Below are positions 1-7,507 of a DNA stretch of 17,603 nucleotides, piece after piece (position 1 is the first letter of the stretch; each line of letters starts with the position of its first letter). The notes below the pieces were generated by a model. That model was not told the origin of the DNA, ran no database searches, and worked only from the letters and a program-made list of their open reading frames with translations. The DNA lies in NCBI GenBank assembly GCA_964481575.1, contig CAYZTR010000047.1, forward strand, positions 1-17,603, in the 5' to 3' direction. Made by a program: the position numbers and the translations under genes. The stretch comes from UQRS01 sp964481575. GTDB taxonomy: Bacteria; Bacillota; Clostridia; Oscillospirales; Acutalibacteraceae.

Positions 1-671
1 CCTGTGTCATCGCCAAAAATCTGGGACTACCCAACGACATTGCCGCTTTTGATCTTAACGCCGCTTGCTCCGGCTTTGTTTATGCCCTGCGGGTAGTCAA
101 CGGCCTGATGCTTCAGGAAAAAAAATATAAGCACATGCTCATTGTTTCCAGTGAAATGGTAACCCGCACCACTAACTTCGCCGACCGATCCACCTGCATT
201 TTGTTCGGGGACGGCGCCGGCGCCGTGGTGGTCACCCCCAGTGAAGGCCTGTTTGAAACTTTCCTGGCCTCCGACGGCAACGCCGATGCCATCCACGGCC
301 CTGGCCCCTGCATAGATCCCGGCGACAAGCTGTTTATGGATGGCCATGAGGTTTACCGGTTCGCTGTGGGAGCCATGCCAGATGCCCTGGATCACGTCAT
401 CGAACAGGCCGGGTTGACCCGGGAGGATGTGGATTTCTTTGTTTGCCACCAGGCCAACAAGCGAATTCTGGACACGGTTATCAAAAAATACAAGCTGCCT
501 CCGGAGCGGTTTTATATGAACATTCAGCGTTACGGCAACATGAGCTCAGCCTGCATCCCCATTGCCCTAGACGAAATGTCCGATCAGGGTATGCTGCAGC
601 CCGGCATGAAGATTGCCATGTCCGGCTTTGGCGGCGGCCTCACCTGGGGCGGCGCCCTGCTGGAATGGTAA
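1..671 (+). CDS. fabH: 3-oxoacyl-ACP synthase III (KAS III), 5'-truncated by window edge
   Basis: FabH starts fatty-acid chains by condensing acetyl-CoA (or a branched acyl-CoA) with malonyl-ACP in the cytoplasm. The reading frame is open from base 3 and runs to TAA at 669-671, so 222 residues are visible. About 90-100 N-terminal residues of a roughly 320-residue protein lie outside the window. The thiolase-fold Cys-His-Asn triad is present: the nucleophilic Cys in DLNAACSGF (codon 66-68), the His in VCHQANKRI (447-449) and the Asn in RYGNMSSA (537-539). Their spacing matches the family. The C-terminal GFGGGLTWGGALLEW is typical of FabH. The next gene, fabK, starts 19 bp downstream, so this is an operon member. 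The promoter and true start are not visible. Confidence 0.96.
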   Translation, partial: CVIAKNLGLPNDIAAFDLNAACSGFVYALRVVNGLMLQEKKYKHMLIVSSEMVTRTTNFADRSTCILFGDGAGAVVVTPSEGLFETFLASDGNADAIHGPGPCIDPGDKLFMDGHEVYRFAVGAMPDALDHVIEQAGLTREDVDFFVCHQANKRILDTVIKKYKLPPERFYMNIQRYGNMSSACIPIALDEMSDQGMLQPGMKIAMSGFGGGLTWGGALLEW

Positions 672-690
672 GGTAAGGAGGAAACAATCC

Positions 691-1623
691 ATGCGTATCA
701 ACGAAATTCTGGGAATTCGGTATCCTTTTATTCAGGGCGGTATGGCTAACATTGGCACCGGCGCCTTTGCTGCCGCCTGCTCCAACGCTGGCGGCCTGGG
801 TCTTATTGCCGGCGGCGGCATGCAGAGTGTGGAAATGCTGAAAGAACATATCGACACCTGCCGTGCCAACACCGACAAGCCCTTTGGCGTCAACGTTATG
901 TTGATGCATCCCCTGGCGGAGGATTTTGCCAAACTGTGCGCCAAGGAAAAGGTGCCGGTTATCACCACCGGTGCCGGAAATCCCGGAAAATTTATTGAAA
1001 TGTGGAAGACTGCCGGCAGTCTGGTAATCCCTGTAGTTCCCAGCGTCAACCTGGCTAAGCGGATGGAGCGGGCCGGCGCCGATGCGGTGGTGGCCGAAGG
1101 CACCGAATCCGGTGGCCATGTAGGAGAAATGACCACCATGGCCCTAGTACCCCAGGTGGCAGACGCCGTAAACATTCCGGTCATTGCCGCCGGCGGTGTG
1201 GCAGACGGTCGTCAGGTTGCTGCGGCTTTTGCCCTAGGTGCAGCCGGAATTCAGCTGGGCACCTGTTTGCTGGCCTCCAACGAATGCCCCATTCATGACA
1301 ATTATAAACAGGCCCTGCTGAAGGCCAAGGATACCGACACCACCGTTACCGGCCGCATTGCCGGAACCCCCGTACGGATCCTGAAGAACAAAATGGCCAA
1401 AGCCTATGTGCAGGGAGAAAAGGACGGCATGACCATGGAGGAGTTGGAGCAGTTCACCCTGGGTTCTCTGCGGAAGGCCGTTTTTGACGGGGACACCGAT
1501 AATGGTTCCCTTATGGCAGGGCAGGTGGCCGGGATGCTCCATGAAATCCGTCCTGTGGCTGATATTTTTGCGGATCTGTACGCCGGGTATGAAAAAACTT
1601 TGGAACAATTGGGGGTAAAGTAA
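691..1623 (+). CDS. fabK: Enoyl-ACP reductase II (FMN-dependent)
   Basis: FabK catalyses the last step of the elongation cycle, the NAD(P)H-dependent reduction of trans-2-enoyl-ACP through FMN. The protein has 310 residues, the normal family length, with an FMN-binding TIM barrel: RYPFIQGGMANI near residues 10-21, GGLGLIAGGGM at 34-44, a GGH motif whose His143 matches the catalytic His region of FabK, and the phosphate-binding IPVIAAGGVADGR at 162-174. The ATG at 691 was chosen because AAGGAGG lies at 675-681 and the FMN-barrel N-terminus starts here; an in-frame extension to 613 would overlap fabH. The nitronate monooxygenase family is related, but the position between fabH and fabD favours FabK. 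No FabI or FabL is seen, so this may be the enoyl reductase of the organism. Confidence 0.95.
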   Translation: MRINEILGIRYPFIQGGMANIGTGAFAAACSNAGGLGLIAGGGMQSVEMLKEHIDTCRANTDKPFGVNVMLMHPLAEDFAKLCAKEKVPVITTGAGNPGKFIEMWKTAGSLVIPVVPSVNLAKRMERAGADAVVAEGTESGGHVGEMTTMALVPQVADAVNIPVIAAGGVADGRQVAAAFALGAAGIQLGTCLLASNECPIHDNYKQALLKAKDTDTTVTGRIAGTPVRILKNKMAKAYVQGEKDGMTMEELEQFTLGSLRKAVFDGDTDNGSLMAGQVAGMLHEIRPVADIFADLYAGYEKTLEQLGVK

Positions 1624-1624
1624 C

Positions 1625-2551
1625 ATGAAAATTGCCTTTTTGTTTGCCGGACAGGGTAGCCAACATCCGGGAATGGGCCAGGATTTCTACGAGACTTATC
1701 CCCAGATCCGTCCCATTTTTGACGAACCCCAACTGGATTTTGACCTAAAAACTCTCTGCTTCTCCGATCCGGAGGGACAGTTGAATCAAACCCAGTACAC
1801 CCAGCCTTGTATGGTGGCCTTTGCAGTTGCTGTAGCCACCCTCCTGAAAGAGGAAGGCATTCAACCGGAGATGGCCGCCGGCCTGTCTCTGGGGGAATAT
1901 TCCGCTCTGTTTGCCGCCGGCGTTCTGGATGCCAAGACGGTGGTAGAGCTGACCGCTTTCCGGGGCAAAGCCATGGCCACCGCTGTTCAGGGAATCCCCT
2001 GCGGCATGACCGCCGTACTGGGTCTGGACCGGGAAACCCTGCAAACCTGCTGTGATCAGGCCAAAGATCTGGGTCTGGTGGAAATTGCCAATTACAACTG
2101 CACCGGTCAGTTGGCCATTGCCGGGGAAGCCGCCGCTGTGGAAAAGGCCGGTCAGCTTGCCTCTGAGGCCGGAGCAAAACGTTGCGTACCTCTGAAGGTC
2201 AGCGGCCCCTTCCATACCTCCATGATGCACCCGGCCGGGGATGCTTTGGAGGAGAAATTCAAGTCTGTTACCTTTGGCCCCATGCAGTTCCCCGTCATTT
2301 TTAATGCCACTGCAAAGCCCCTGGCCGACGGCAAAACCGTCCCTGAAATGCTGGTAACCCAGGTACAGAGCAGCGTCTATTTTGAAGATACGCTGAAATA
2401 CATGGATGCCCAGGGCATCGACACCTTTGTGGAAATCGGTCCTGGCAAGGCGCTCAGTGGCTTTGTCAAAAAGACCCTGAAGGATAAGACCATTCTTGCC
2501 ATTGAGAATGTGGCCGGATTCCAGGCTGCCGTGGAAAAGCTGAAAGGCTGA
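1625..2551 (+). CDS. fabD: Malonyl-CoA:ACP transacylase
   Basis: FabD transfers malonyl from CoA to acyl carrier protein, supplying the extender unit for FabH and FabF. The 308-residue length is typical. Visible motifs are the N-terminal FLFAGQGSQ (residues 5-13), the nucleophile elbow GLSLGEY with Ser88, the catalytic-dyad His197 in SGPFHTSMM, and the C-terminal VEIGPGKALSGF. The ATG follows the fabK stop by one base (TAA at 1621-1623, ATG at 1625), so translation is probably coupled; the G-rich end of fabK (gggggtaaag) supplies the ribosome binding site. After it comes a 71-bp spacer, the longest gap inside the operon. Confidence 0.96.
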   Translation: MKIAFLFAGQGSQHPGMGQDFYETYPQIRPIFDEPQLDFDLKTLCFSDPEGQLNQTQYTQPCMVAFAVAVATLLKEEGIQPEMAAGLSLGEYSALFAAGVLDAKTVVELTAFRGKAMATAVQGIPCGMTAVLGLDRETLQTCCDQAKDLGLVEIANYNCTGQLAIAGEAAAVEKAGQLASEAGAKRCVPLKVSGPFHTSMMHPAGDALEEKFKSVTFGPMQFPVIFNATAKPLADGKTVPEMLVTQVQSSVYFEDTLKYMDAQGIDTFVEIGPGKALSGFVKKTLKDKTILAIENVAGFQAAVEKLKG

Positions 2552-2577
2552 TCCTCAGGCATCACATACGCTGTGTC

Positions 2578-2600
2578 AGCTTCCTTTGCAGGGAGCTTTT
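2578..2600 (+). other. Small hairpin plus T run in the fabD-fabG spacer
   Basis: AGCTTCC (2578-2584) can pair with GGGAGCT (2591-2597), with one G-U pair and a 6-nt loop, and four T residues follow. This is the only structured element in the operon's longest internal gap. It could be a weak attenuator, a processing or stability element, or chance. It is too short to be a confident terminator. Confidence 0.3.
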
Positions 2601-2622
2601 GCCAAGAAAGGAGATTACAAGT

Positions 2623-3369
2623 ATGAATTTTCAAGGAAAAACCGCCATTGTCACCGGCGGCGGCCGGGGCATCGGCCGGGCCGTCAGCCTGACCCTGGCC
2701 AAGGGTGGCGCCAACGTAGTGGTAAATTATGTACCCGGCACCGAAGAAGATGCCCAAAAGACCGTAGAAGACTGCAAGGCTCTGGGTGTGGAGGCCAGCA
2801 TGGTCATGGCCGATGTTTCCAACGCCGACCAGGTGGATGAAATGTTTAAAACCGTAGTGGACACCTACGGCAGCGTAGATATTCTTATTAACAATGCGGG
2901 TATCACTAAGGACAATCTGATCATTCGCATGAAGGAAGAAGATTTTGACAAGGTGATCGCCATCAACCTGAAGGGGGCCTTCAACTGCATGAAGACCGCC
3001 GCCCGCTACATGATGAAGCAGCGGTACGGCCGCATCGTCTCAGTCAGCTCTATCGTAGGGCTGCGGGGCAACGCCGGCCAGGTAAACTACTCTGCCAGTA
3101 AAGCCGGCATCGTAGGTATGACCAAGTCTCTGGCCCAGGAACTAGCCAGCCGCAACGTGACCTGCAACGCTGTAGCCCCCGGCTTTATTGCCACTGCCAT
3201 GACTGACGCGCTCCCTGAAAATGTCCGGGCGGAATACGCCAAATCCATTCCCCTGGGCCGTCTTGGTTCGGCGGAGGATGTGGCCAACGCCATTTGCTTC
3301 TTCTGCGATGAAAATTCCGGCTACCTGACCGGCCAGGTCATCTGTGTCGACGGCGGCCTCGCTATGTAA
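2623..3369 (+). CDS. fabG: 3-oxoacyl-ACP reductase
   Basis: FabG reduces 3-ketoacyl-ACP to 3-hydroxyacyl-ACP with NADPH. It is a 248-residue classical short-chain dehydrogenase: the cofactor glycine motif TGGGRGIGRA (11-20), NNAG (90-93), and the catalytic Ser143, Tyr156 and Lys160 in SSIVGLRGNAGQVNYSASK. These align at a constant offset of 5 with E. coli FabG Ser138/Tyr151/Lys155. The ATG at 2623 is preceded by AAGAAAGGAGA (2604-2614), which supports it over an in-frame upstream non-ATG codon at 2599. fabF begins 17 bp after the stop codon. Confidence 0.96.
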   Translation: MNFQGKTAIVTGGGRGIGRAVSLTLAKGGANVVVNYVPGTEEDAQKTVEDCKALGVEASMVMADVSNADQVDEMFKTVVDTYGSVDILINNAGITKDNLIIRMKEEDFDKVIAINLKGAFNCMKTAARYMMKQRYGRIVSVSSIVGLRGNAGQVNYSASKAGIVGMTKSLAQELASRNVTCNAVAPGFIATAMTDALPENVRAEYAKSIPLGRLGSAEDVANAICFFCDENSGYLTGQVICVDGGLAM

Positions 3370-3386
3370 GGAAAGGAGATGTCCCT

Positions 3387-4628
3387 ATGAAACGTCGTGT
3401 TGTCATCACCGGTTTGGGTGCCATCACCCCCATCGGAAATACGGTTACTGATACCTGGGAAGCGGTTCAGGCCGGCAAGTGCGGTATCGCTCCCATCACC
3501 CAGTACGACAGCTCCAACCAGAAGGTGCACTTGGCCGCCGAGGTCAAAGACCTGCCTCTGGATACGCTGCTGGATAAAAAGGTGCTTCGCACCACCGACC
3601 GCTACTCTCAATTCGCTCTGATTACTGCTGACGAAGCAGTGAAGGACGCAGGACTGGATATGTCCCAGGAAAATGCCGCTCGTGTTGGCGTTGTCATTTC
3701 CACCGGCATCGGCGGTCTGTCCACCATTGAAAAGGAGCATGCCCGGGGCCTGGAAAAGGGGTTTGACCGGGTCTCTCCCCACTTTATCCCCATGGTCATG
3801 GGCAACAGTGCCGCCGGGCAGGTGGCCATCGCCCACGGCTGCAAAGGCAAGTGCATCTCCATCCTGACGGCCTGCGCCTCCGGCAATAACGCTATTGGCG
3901 ATGCCTTCCGGGAAATCCGGGACGGCTACGCTGACGTCATGCTGGCCGGTGGCACTGAAGCCATCGTGACCCCTATGGCCATTGGCGGGTTCACCGTCAT
4001 GCGGGCGCTGAACACGACCGAAGATCCCAACCGGGCCTCTATCCCCTTTGACAAGGAGCGGAGCGGCTTTGTTCTGGGCGAAGGTGCTGGCGTTCTGGTT
4101 CTGGAGGAGCTGGAGCATGCCAAGGCACGGGGTGCAAAAATTCACGGTGAGCTGGTGGGCTTTGCCGCCAACTGCGACGCCTATGACATCACCGCTCCCA
4201 GCGCTGACGGCGCAGGCGGTGCCGCCTGTATGACGCTGGCACTGGAAGATGCGGGCATTGCCCCGGAGGATGTGGACTATATCAACGCCCACGGCACCTC
4301 CACTCCCATGAATGACCGCTGCGAAACCAACGCCATCAAAACAGCCTTTGGCGACCATGCTTACAAGCTGGCCGTCTCCTCCACCAAGGCCATGACCGGC
4401 CACCTGTTAGGCGGTGCCGGCGCCATTGAAGCTGTCATCACCACCAAGGCGGTGGAGGACGGGTTCATCCCCGCCACCATCCATTATCAGGTACCGGACG
4501 AGGATTGCGATCTGGACATCGTTCCCAATGAAGGTCGAAAGCAGCCCATCCGCTACGCCCTGTCTAACGCTCTGGGATTTGGCGGACATAATGCTGCCAT
4601 CATCATCAAACATTACGAGGAGGACTAA
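3387..4628 (+). CDS. fabF: 3-oxoacyl-ACP synthase II (KAS II)
   Basis: FabF carries out the elongating condensation of acyl-ACP with malonyl-ACP and influences chain length. The 413-residue length is standard. The Cys-His-His active site is intact: Cys163 in LTACASGNNAIGD, His302 in NAHGTSTPMND and His339 in STKAMTGHLLGGAGA, with the conserved Lys334 in the same stretch. The N-terminal VVITGLGAITPIGN is diagnostic. The ATG has a GGAAAGGAGAT ribosome site at about 3370-3380. The gene is separated from fabZ by only 3 bp. No biotin carboxyl carrier gene lies between fabF and fabZ, unlike in many Firmicute fab clusters. Confidence 0.96.
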   Translation: MKRRVVITGLGAITPIGNTVTDTWEAVQAGKCGIAPITQYDSSNQKVHLAAEVKDLPLDTLLDKKVLRTTDRYSQFALITADEAVKDAGLDMSQENAARVGVVISTGIGGLSTIEKEHARGLEKGFDRVSPHFIPMVMGNSAAGQVAIAHGCKGKCISILTACASGNNAIGDAFREIRDGYADVMLAGGTEAIVTPMAIGGFTVMRALNTTEDPNRASIPFDKERSGFVLGEGAGVLVLEELEHAKARGAKIHGELVGFAANCDAYDITAPSADGAGGAACMTLALEDAGIAPEDVDYINAHGTSTPMNDRCETNAIKTAFGDHAYKLAVSSTKAMTGHLLGGAGAIEAVITTKAVEDGFIPATIHYQVPDEDCDLDIVPNEGRKQPIRYALSNALGFGGHNAAIIIKHYEED

Positions 4629-4631
4629 GCC

Positions 4632-5072
4632 ATGGAACTGGACTCCAATCAAATTCAGGAAATTATCCCCCACCGGTACCCCTTCCAGCTGGTGGATCGG
4701 ATCACCGACTACGAACCCGGCAAGTACGCCAAAGGAATCAAGTGCGTCACAGTGAATGAGATGCACTTCTGCGGGCATTTCCCCCAATATCATGTAATGC
4801 CCGGCGTACTCATCATCGAGGCCATGGCCCAATGCGGCGCTGTAGCCGTTCTGACCATGCCGGAAAACAAGGGAAAAATCGCTCTGTTCGGCGGTATCAA
4901 GGAGGCAAAATTTAAGCGTCAGGCCCGTCCCGGCGACGTCATTGAAATGGAATGCGTCATGGAGCGGCTGCGTTCCTCCTTTGGCGTGGGAAAATGCACC
5001 GCCAAAATTGACGGCAAAATCGCCTGCACTGCCGAGCTGACCTTTATGTTCGGCGCTGACAACAAGGAATAA
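4632..5072 (+). CDS. fabZ: 3-hydroxyacyl-ACP dehydratase
   Basis: FabZ removes water from 3-hydroxyacyl-ACP to give trans-2-enoyl-ACP, the substrate of FabK. It is a 146-residue hot-dog-fold protein with HRYPFQLVDRI (14-24) and the active-site stretch HFCGHFPQYHVMPGVLIIEAMAQ, in which His49 and Glu63 are the predicted catalytic pair. It starts 3 bp after the fabF stop, with its GAGGAGGA ribosome site inside the end of fabF, which suggests translational coupling. A FabM or FabN isomerase role cannot be excluded from sequence alone. No other dehydratase is seen, so standard FabZ is the simplest reading. Confidence 0.94.
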   Translation: MELDSNQIQEIIPHRYPFQLVDRITDYEPGKYAKGIKCVTVNEMHFCGHFPQYHVMPGVLIIEAMAQCGAVAVLTMPENKGKIALFGGIKEAKFKRQARPGDVIEMECVMERLRSSFGVGKCTAKIDGKIACTAELTFMFGADNKE

Positions 5073-5091
5073 GTCCGCAGGAGGAATCACC

Positions 5092-5547
5092 GTGCTGGAG
5101 GAACCCCTACACGACATTTATCAGAAATTCCAGATTCATTTTTATCAGACGGTGTTTTCCCGATTTGCCGATCGGGAAGCAACCCTGACCATTGTGGAGA
5201 CCATGTGCGTGGAGATCATCCACGCCTTGGGCCGCCCCACTGTCAACGAATTCGCCAAATTCGCCGGCATTTCTCCCCCCAACGCGGCCTATAAGGTAAA
5301 CAACCTGATTTCCAAAGGTTATATTCGCAAGGTTCAGTCAGAAACTGACAAGCGGGAGTACTATCTGGAGCCCACTGAAAAGTATTATGATTATTACAAC
5401 ATCACCACCGGGTATGTCAACCAGGTGGCCAAGCGAATGGAGCAACGCTTCTCCCCGGAGGAAGTCACCCGCCTTTCCAGGATCATGCGCGTCACCAGCC
5501 AAGAACTGATGCCTGAAATCCGCCTGCCGGAGCAAGCAACTGAATAA
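5092..5547 (+). CDS. MarR-family winged-helix transcriptional regulator of the fab operon
   Basis: This is a 151-residue MarR-type protein, expected to act as a DNA-binding dimer. The helix-turn-helix core is at about residues 50-80 (TVNEFAKFAGISPPNAAYKV and following). The wing carries the family signature D-x-R (Asp86, Arg88) in ETDKREYYLEP, and helices on both sides form the dimerisation region. It starts at GTG 5092, supported by AGGAGG at 5079-5084 with 7-bp spacing; no ATG is suitably placed. It is the last gene of the fab operon, so a FabT-like role in controlling lipid synthesis is the natural inference. FabT is normally near the front of such clusters, and no operator is visible here, so the symbol is withheld. 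Confidence 0.88.
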   Translation: MLEEPLHDIYQKFQIHFYQTVFSRFADREATLTIVETMCVEIIHALGRPTVNEFAKFAGISPPNAAYKVNNLISKGYIRKVQSETDKREYYLEPTEKYYDYYNITTGYVNQVAKRMEQRFSPEEVTRLSRIMRVTSQELMPEIRLPEQATE

Positions 5548-5592
5548 AAAGATCCGAGCCGTTTCTGTTGCAAGAAACGGCTCGGATCTTTT
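5547..5592 (+). terminator. Rho-independent terminator of the fab operon
   Basis: There is a perfect 20-bp inverted repeat, left arm 5547-5566 and right arm 5573-5592, with a 6-nt loop (gttgca). The stem begins at the MarR stop codon. The right arm ends in a T run and the left arm begins with an A run, so it could also stop transcription arriving from the right. Confidence 0.93.
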
Positions 5593-5817
5593 GCTATTCC
5601 TGTTCTAACTCAGCAAGCATCAGCTCTATCTGCTTTTCGAAGAAATTACAAATCTCATCATAATGGTTGCAACCCTGGGGCAGCATAACGTTTCTCGATA
5701 CAAATCTTCGCTTTGGTCACAGGATTCAATAAATATCGGATTTATTCACCATAACACACATTGTATGTTTTTCATTTTAAAATGCAATAGAATACTCTGC
5801 GAAACCTGTTTCTTCTC
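5593..5817. other. Intergenic stretch; possible degraded - strand coding remnant
   Basis: Between the fab terminator and the isomerase promoter I see no complete gene. On the - strand a frame is open from about 5717 to a stop at 5594-5596. From the ATG at 5686 it gives 30 residues ending FFEKQIELMLAELEQE. It has no good ribosome binding site and stops next to the shared terminator, so it may be the tail of a decayed gene or chance. An AT-rich inverted repeat (AATAAAT/ATTTATT, 5728-5746) is also present. Confidence 0.35.
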
Positions 5818-5845
5818 TTGACTTTTTCTTTCATTCCGATATAAT
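5818..5845 (+). promoter_or_regulatory. Sigma-A promoter for the isomerase-like gene
   Basis: A -35 box TTGACT (5818-5823) is followed by a 16-bp spacer and a -10 box TATAAT (5840-5845). An overlapping second TATAAT is at 5845-5850, with a less likely spacing. The predicted start is near 5852, about 30 bp before the ATG. No operator-like repeat was seen next to it. Confidence 0.8.
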
Positions 5846-5883
5846 ATAATTGCTTGAAACGTTTAAATTCAGGAGGTATCAAT

Positions 5884-7380
5884 ATGCAGCAAAAATCACA
5901 AAAAAACGCCCGGATTGGAATCTACACCATGGGATTGGCGGCCTATTGGAATCAGTTTCCCGGGTTGCGGGAACGTCTCCTGGGATACGGTGCCTTTATT
6001 GCACAACAAGTGGAAGCCATGGGAGATGTGGAGGTTTTCAATTTCGGTCTGGTGGATCGGGAATCCGCTGGACTGGAGGCCGGAGCTTATTTCAATAGTC
6101 ATAATGTAGACATGATCCTGGCCCATGCCGGCACCTACGTCACCAGCGCCTCCGTACTTCCCTTACATCAGATCTGCAACGCGCCGGTGATCCTTTTGAA
6201 TCTTCAGCCCACCGCCCGGGTAAATTACCGGGAGACCACCACCGGAGAATGGCTGGCACACTGCGGCGCCTGCCCGGTACCGGAACTGTCCAATGCCTTT
6301 CACCGGGCTGGCATTTCCTGCCATATTGTCAATGGATTGCTGGGGCTTTCTGAAACTCCGGCCATTTCCCTGGCCGATGAAACCACCGCGCATCGGCCAG
6401 AAGCTAAGCGGGCCTGGGCTCAAATTACCCAATGGGTCACCGCCGCCAAAATCAAAGCCGGGCTTCGTGGCGCCCGCTTCGGCTTTTTGGGGAATAATTA
6501 CAGCGGCATGCTGGACATGTACAGCGATTTCACCATGGTTTCCGCCCAGGCGGGCATCCATGTGGAAATTCTGGAAATGTGTGATCTGGATGCGCAGCTC
6601 CAGCGGGTGACACAGGAGGAAGTGGCGCAAAAACGTGCCGAAATTGCCGATTTCTTCCGCATCAGCGAAACAGACGCCGCCGATCCTCTGGCCCGGCGTC
6701 CGGGGGAAGCCGATCTGGATTGGTCGGCCCGGGTGGCCGCCGCCCAGTCCCGGCTGGTGGAAGAAAAAGGACTGGATGCCCTGACTTATTACTATCACGG
6801 AGCGCCTGGCGGAGCCTATGAACGGCTGCAGAGCGGATTTATTGTGGGGCATTCCCTGCTGACTGCCCGGGGAATCCCCTGCGCGGGAGAAGGCGACTTA
6901 AAAACCTGCCTGGCCATGAAGATTTGTGACCTGGCCGGCGTGGGCGGCAGCTTCTGTGAGATCGTCACGGTGGATTATCTGGATGGCACCATTCTCCTGG
7001 GCCACGACGGCCCCTTCCATCTGGCCATTGCCCAGGGCAAGCCCATTCTGCGGGGCATGGGACTCTATCACGGAAAACAGGGCGCAGGGGTTTCGGTGGA
7101 GGCCAAGGTTCGCACCGGCCCCATCACCAATCTAGGCTGCACGCAAACCGCAGAGGGGAAACTGAAATTCATTCTGTCGGAAGGTATGTCCACCGATGGG
7201 GAGATTATGACTATCGGCAATACCCAGACCCCCGTCAAATTTGACACGGATCCGGATACCTATATGGACAAATGGTTTGCTGAAGCCCCCACCTATCACT
7301 TCGCCATGAGCGTGGGCCATAACAATGCTTTATTCCAAAAAATCGCCATCCTGCTGGACATTCCCGCAGTAACACTGTAA
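5884..7380 (+). CDS. L-arabinose isomerase-like aldose/ketose isomerase
   Basis: The protein has 498 residues, similar in length to AraA (about 500), and the layout of the L-arabinose/L-fucose isomerase superfamily: an N-terminal Rossmann-like half (IGIYTMGLAAYWNQFPGL from residue 11) and a C-terminal metal site. The four AraA metal ligands have counterparts: Glu336 in EGDLKT, Glu359 in SFCEIVTVDY, a His in GHDGPFH (374 or 379) and His479 in SVGHNN. Metal-dependent aldose-ketose isomerisation is therefore likely, but the sugar is unknown and overall similarity to classical AraA looks distant. The ATG at 5884 follows AGGAGG (5871-5876) at 7 bp; an in-frame TTG at 5854 lies between the -10 box and the ribosome site and is rejected. 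The gene stands alone between terminators, with no kinase, epimerase, transporter or sugar regulator beside it. Confidence 0.82.
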   Translation: MQQKSQKNARIGIYTMGLAAYWNQFPGLRERLLGYGAFIAQQVEAMGDVEVFNFGLVDRESAGLEAGAYFNSHNVDMILAHAGTYVTSASVLPLHQICNAPVILLNLQPTARVNYRETTTGEWLAHCGACPVPELSNAFHRAGISCHIVNGLLGLSETPAISLADETTAHRPEAKRAWAQITQWVTAAKIKAGLRGARFGFLGNNYSGMLDMYSDFTMVSAQAGIHVEILEMCDLDAQLQRVTQEEVAQKRAEIADFFRISETDAADPLARRPGEADLDWSARVAAAQSRLVEEKGLDALTYYYHGAPGGAYERLQSGFIVGHSLLTARGIPCAGEGDLKTCLAMKICDLAGVGGSFCEIVTVDYLDGTILLGHDGPFHLAIAQGKPILRGMGLYHGKQGAGVSVEAKVRTGPITNLGCTQTAEGKLKFILSEGMSTDGEIMTIGNTQTPVKFDTDPDTYMDKWFAEAPTYHFAMSVGHNNALFQKIAILLDIPAVTL

Positions 7381-7389
7381 ATACAAGCT

Positions 7390-7423
7390 TGCCCCCACCC
7401 GATTATACAATCGGGTGGGGGCA
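7390..7423 (+). terminator. Rho-independent terminator of the isomerase-like gene
   Basis: A perfect 15-bp GC-rich stem (7390-7404 with 7409-7423) has a 4-nt loop (atac) and is followed by CCTTTTC. It lies 9 bp after the stop codon. Confidence 0.92.
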
Positions 7424-7442
7424 CCTTTTCACTTCTGGTCCA

Positions 7443-7481
7443 TTGCAATTTTGGGCTAAATGCCGTATACTGGAACCAGTA
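7443..7481 (+). promoter_or_regulatory. Promoter of the patatin-like gene with an overlapping palindrome
   Basis: The -35 box TTGCAA (7443-7448), a 17-bp spacer and the -10 box TATACT (7466-7471) make a good sigma-A promoter with a start near 7478. The inverted repeat TACTGG-AA-CCAGTA (7468-7481) covers the -10 box and the predicted start, the usual place for a repressor operator. Whether anything binds there is unknown. Confidence 0.7.
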
Positions 7482-7507
7482 CTTTTTATGAAAGGAGCCA
7501 CTGCGTC

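Noticed and set aside
691..1623. Nitronate monooxygenase as an alternative for fabK
   Set aside because: The families are related, but the position inside a fab operon, the family length and the absence of another enoyl reductase in the cluster favour FabK.
1404..2177. 257-codon - strand frame across fabK/fabD
   Set aside because: Low-complexity Arg/Pro-rich translation antisense to two well-supported genes; no ribosome site or domain.
3321..4403. 360-codon open frame on the - strand opposite fabF
   Set aside because: It is antisense to a fabF with an intact active site, is rich in Gly/His runs typical of shadow frames in GC-rich codons, and has no recognisable motif.
4407..5117. 236-codon - strand frame opposite fabF, fabZ and the start of the MarR gene
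   Set aside because: Antisense shadow of three supported genes with no motif.
6163..6852. 229-codon - strand frame inside the isomerase-like gene
   Set aside because: Antisense to a gene with conserved metal ligands; no promoter, ribosome site or motif.
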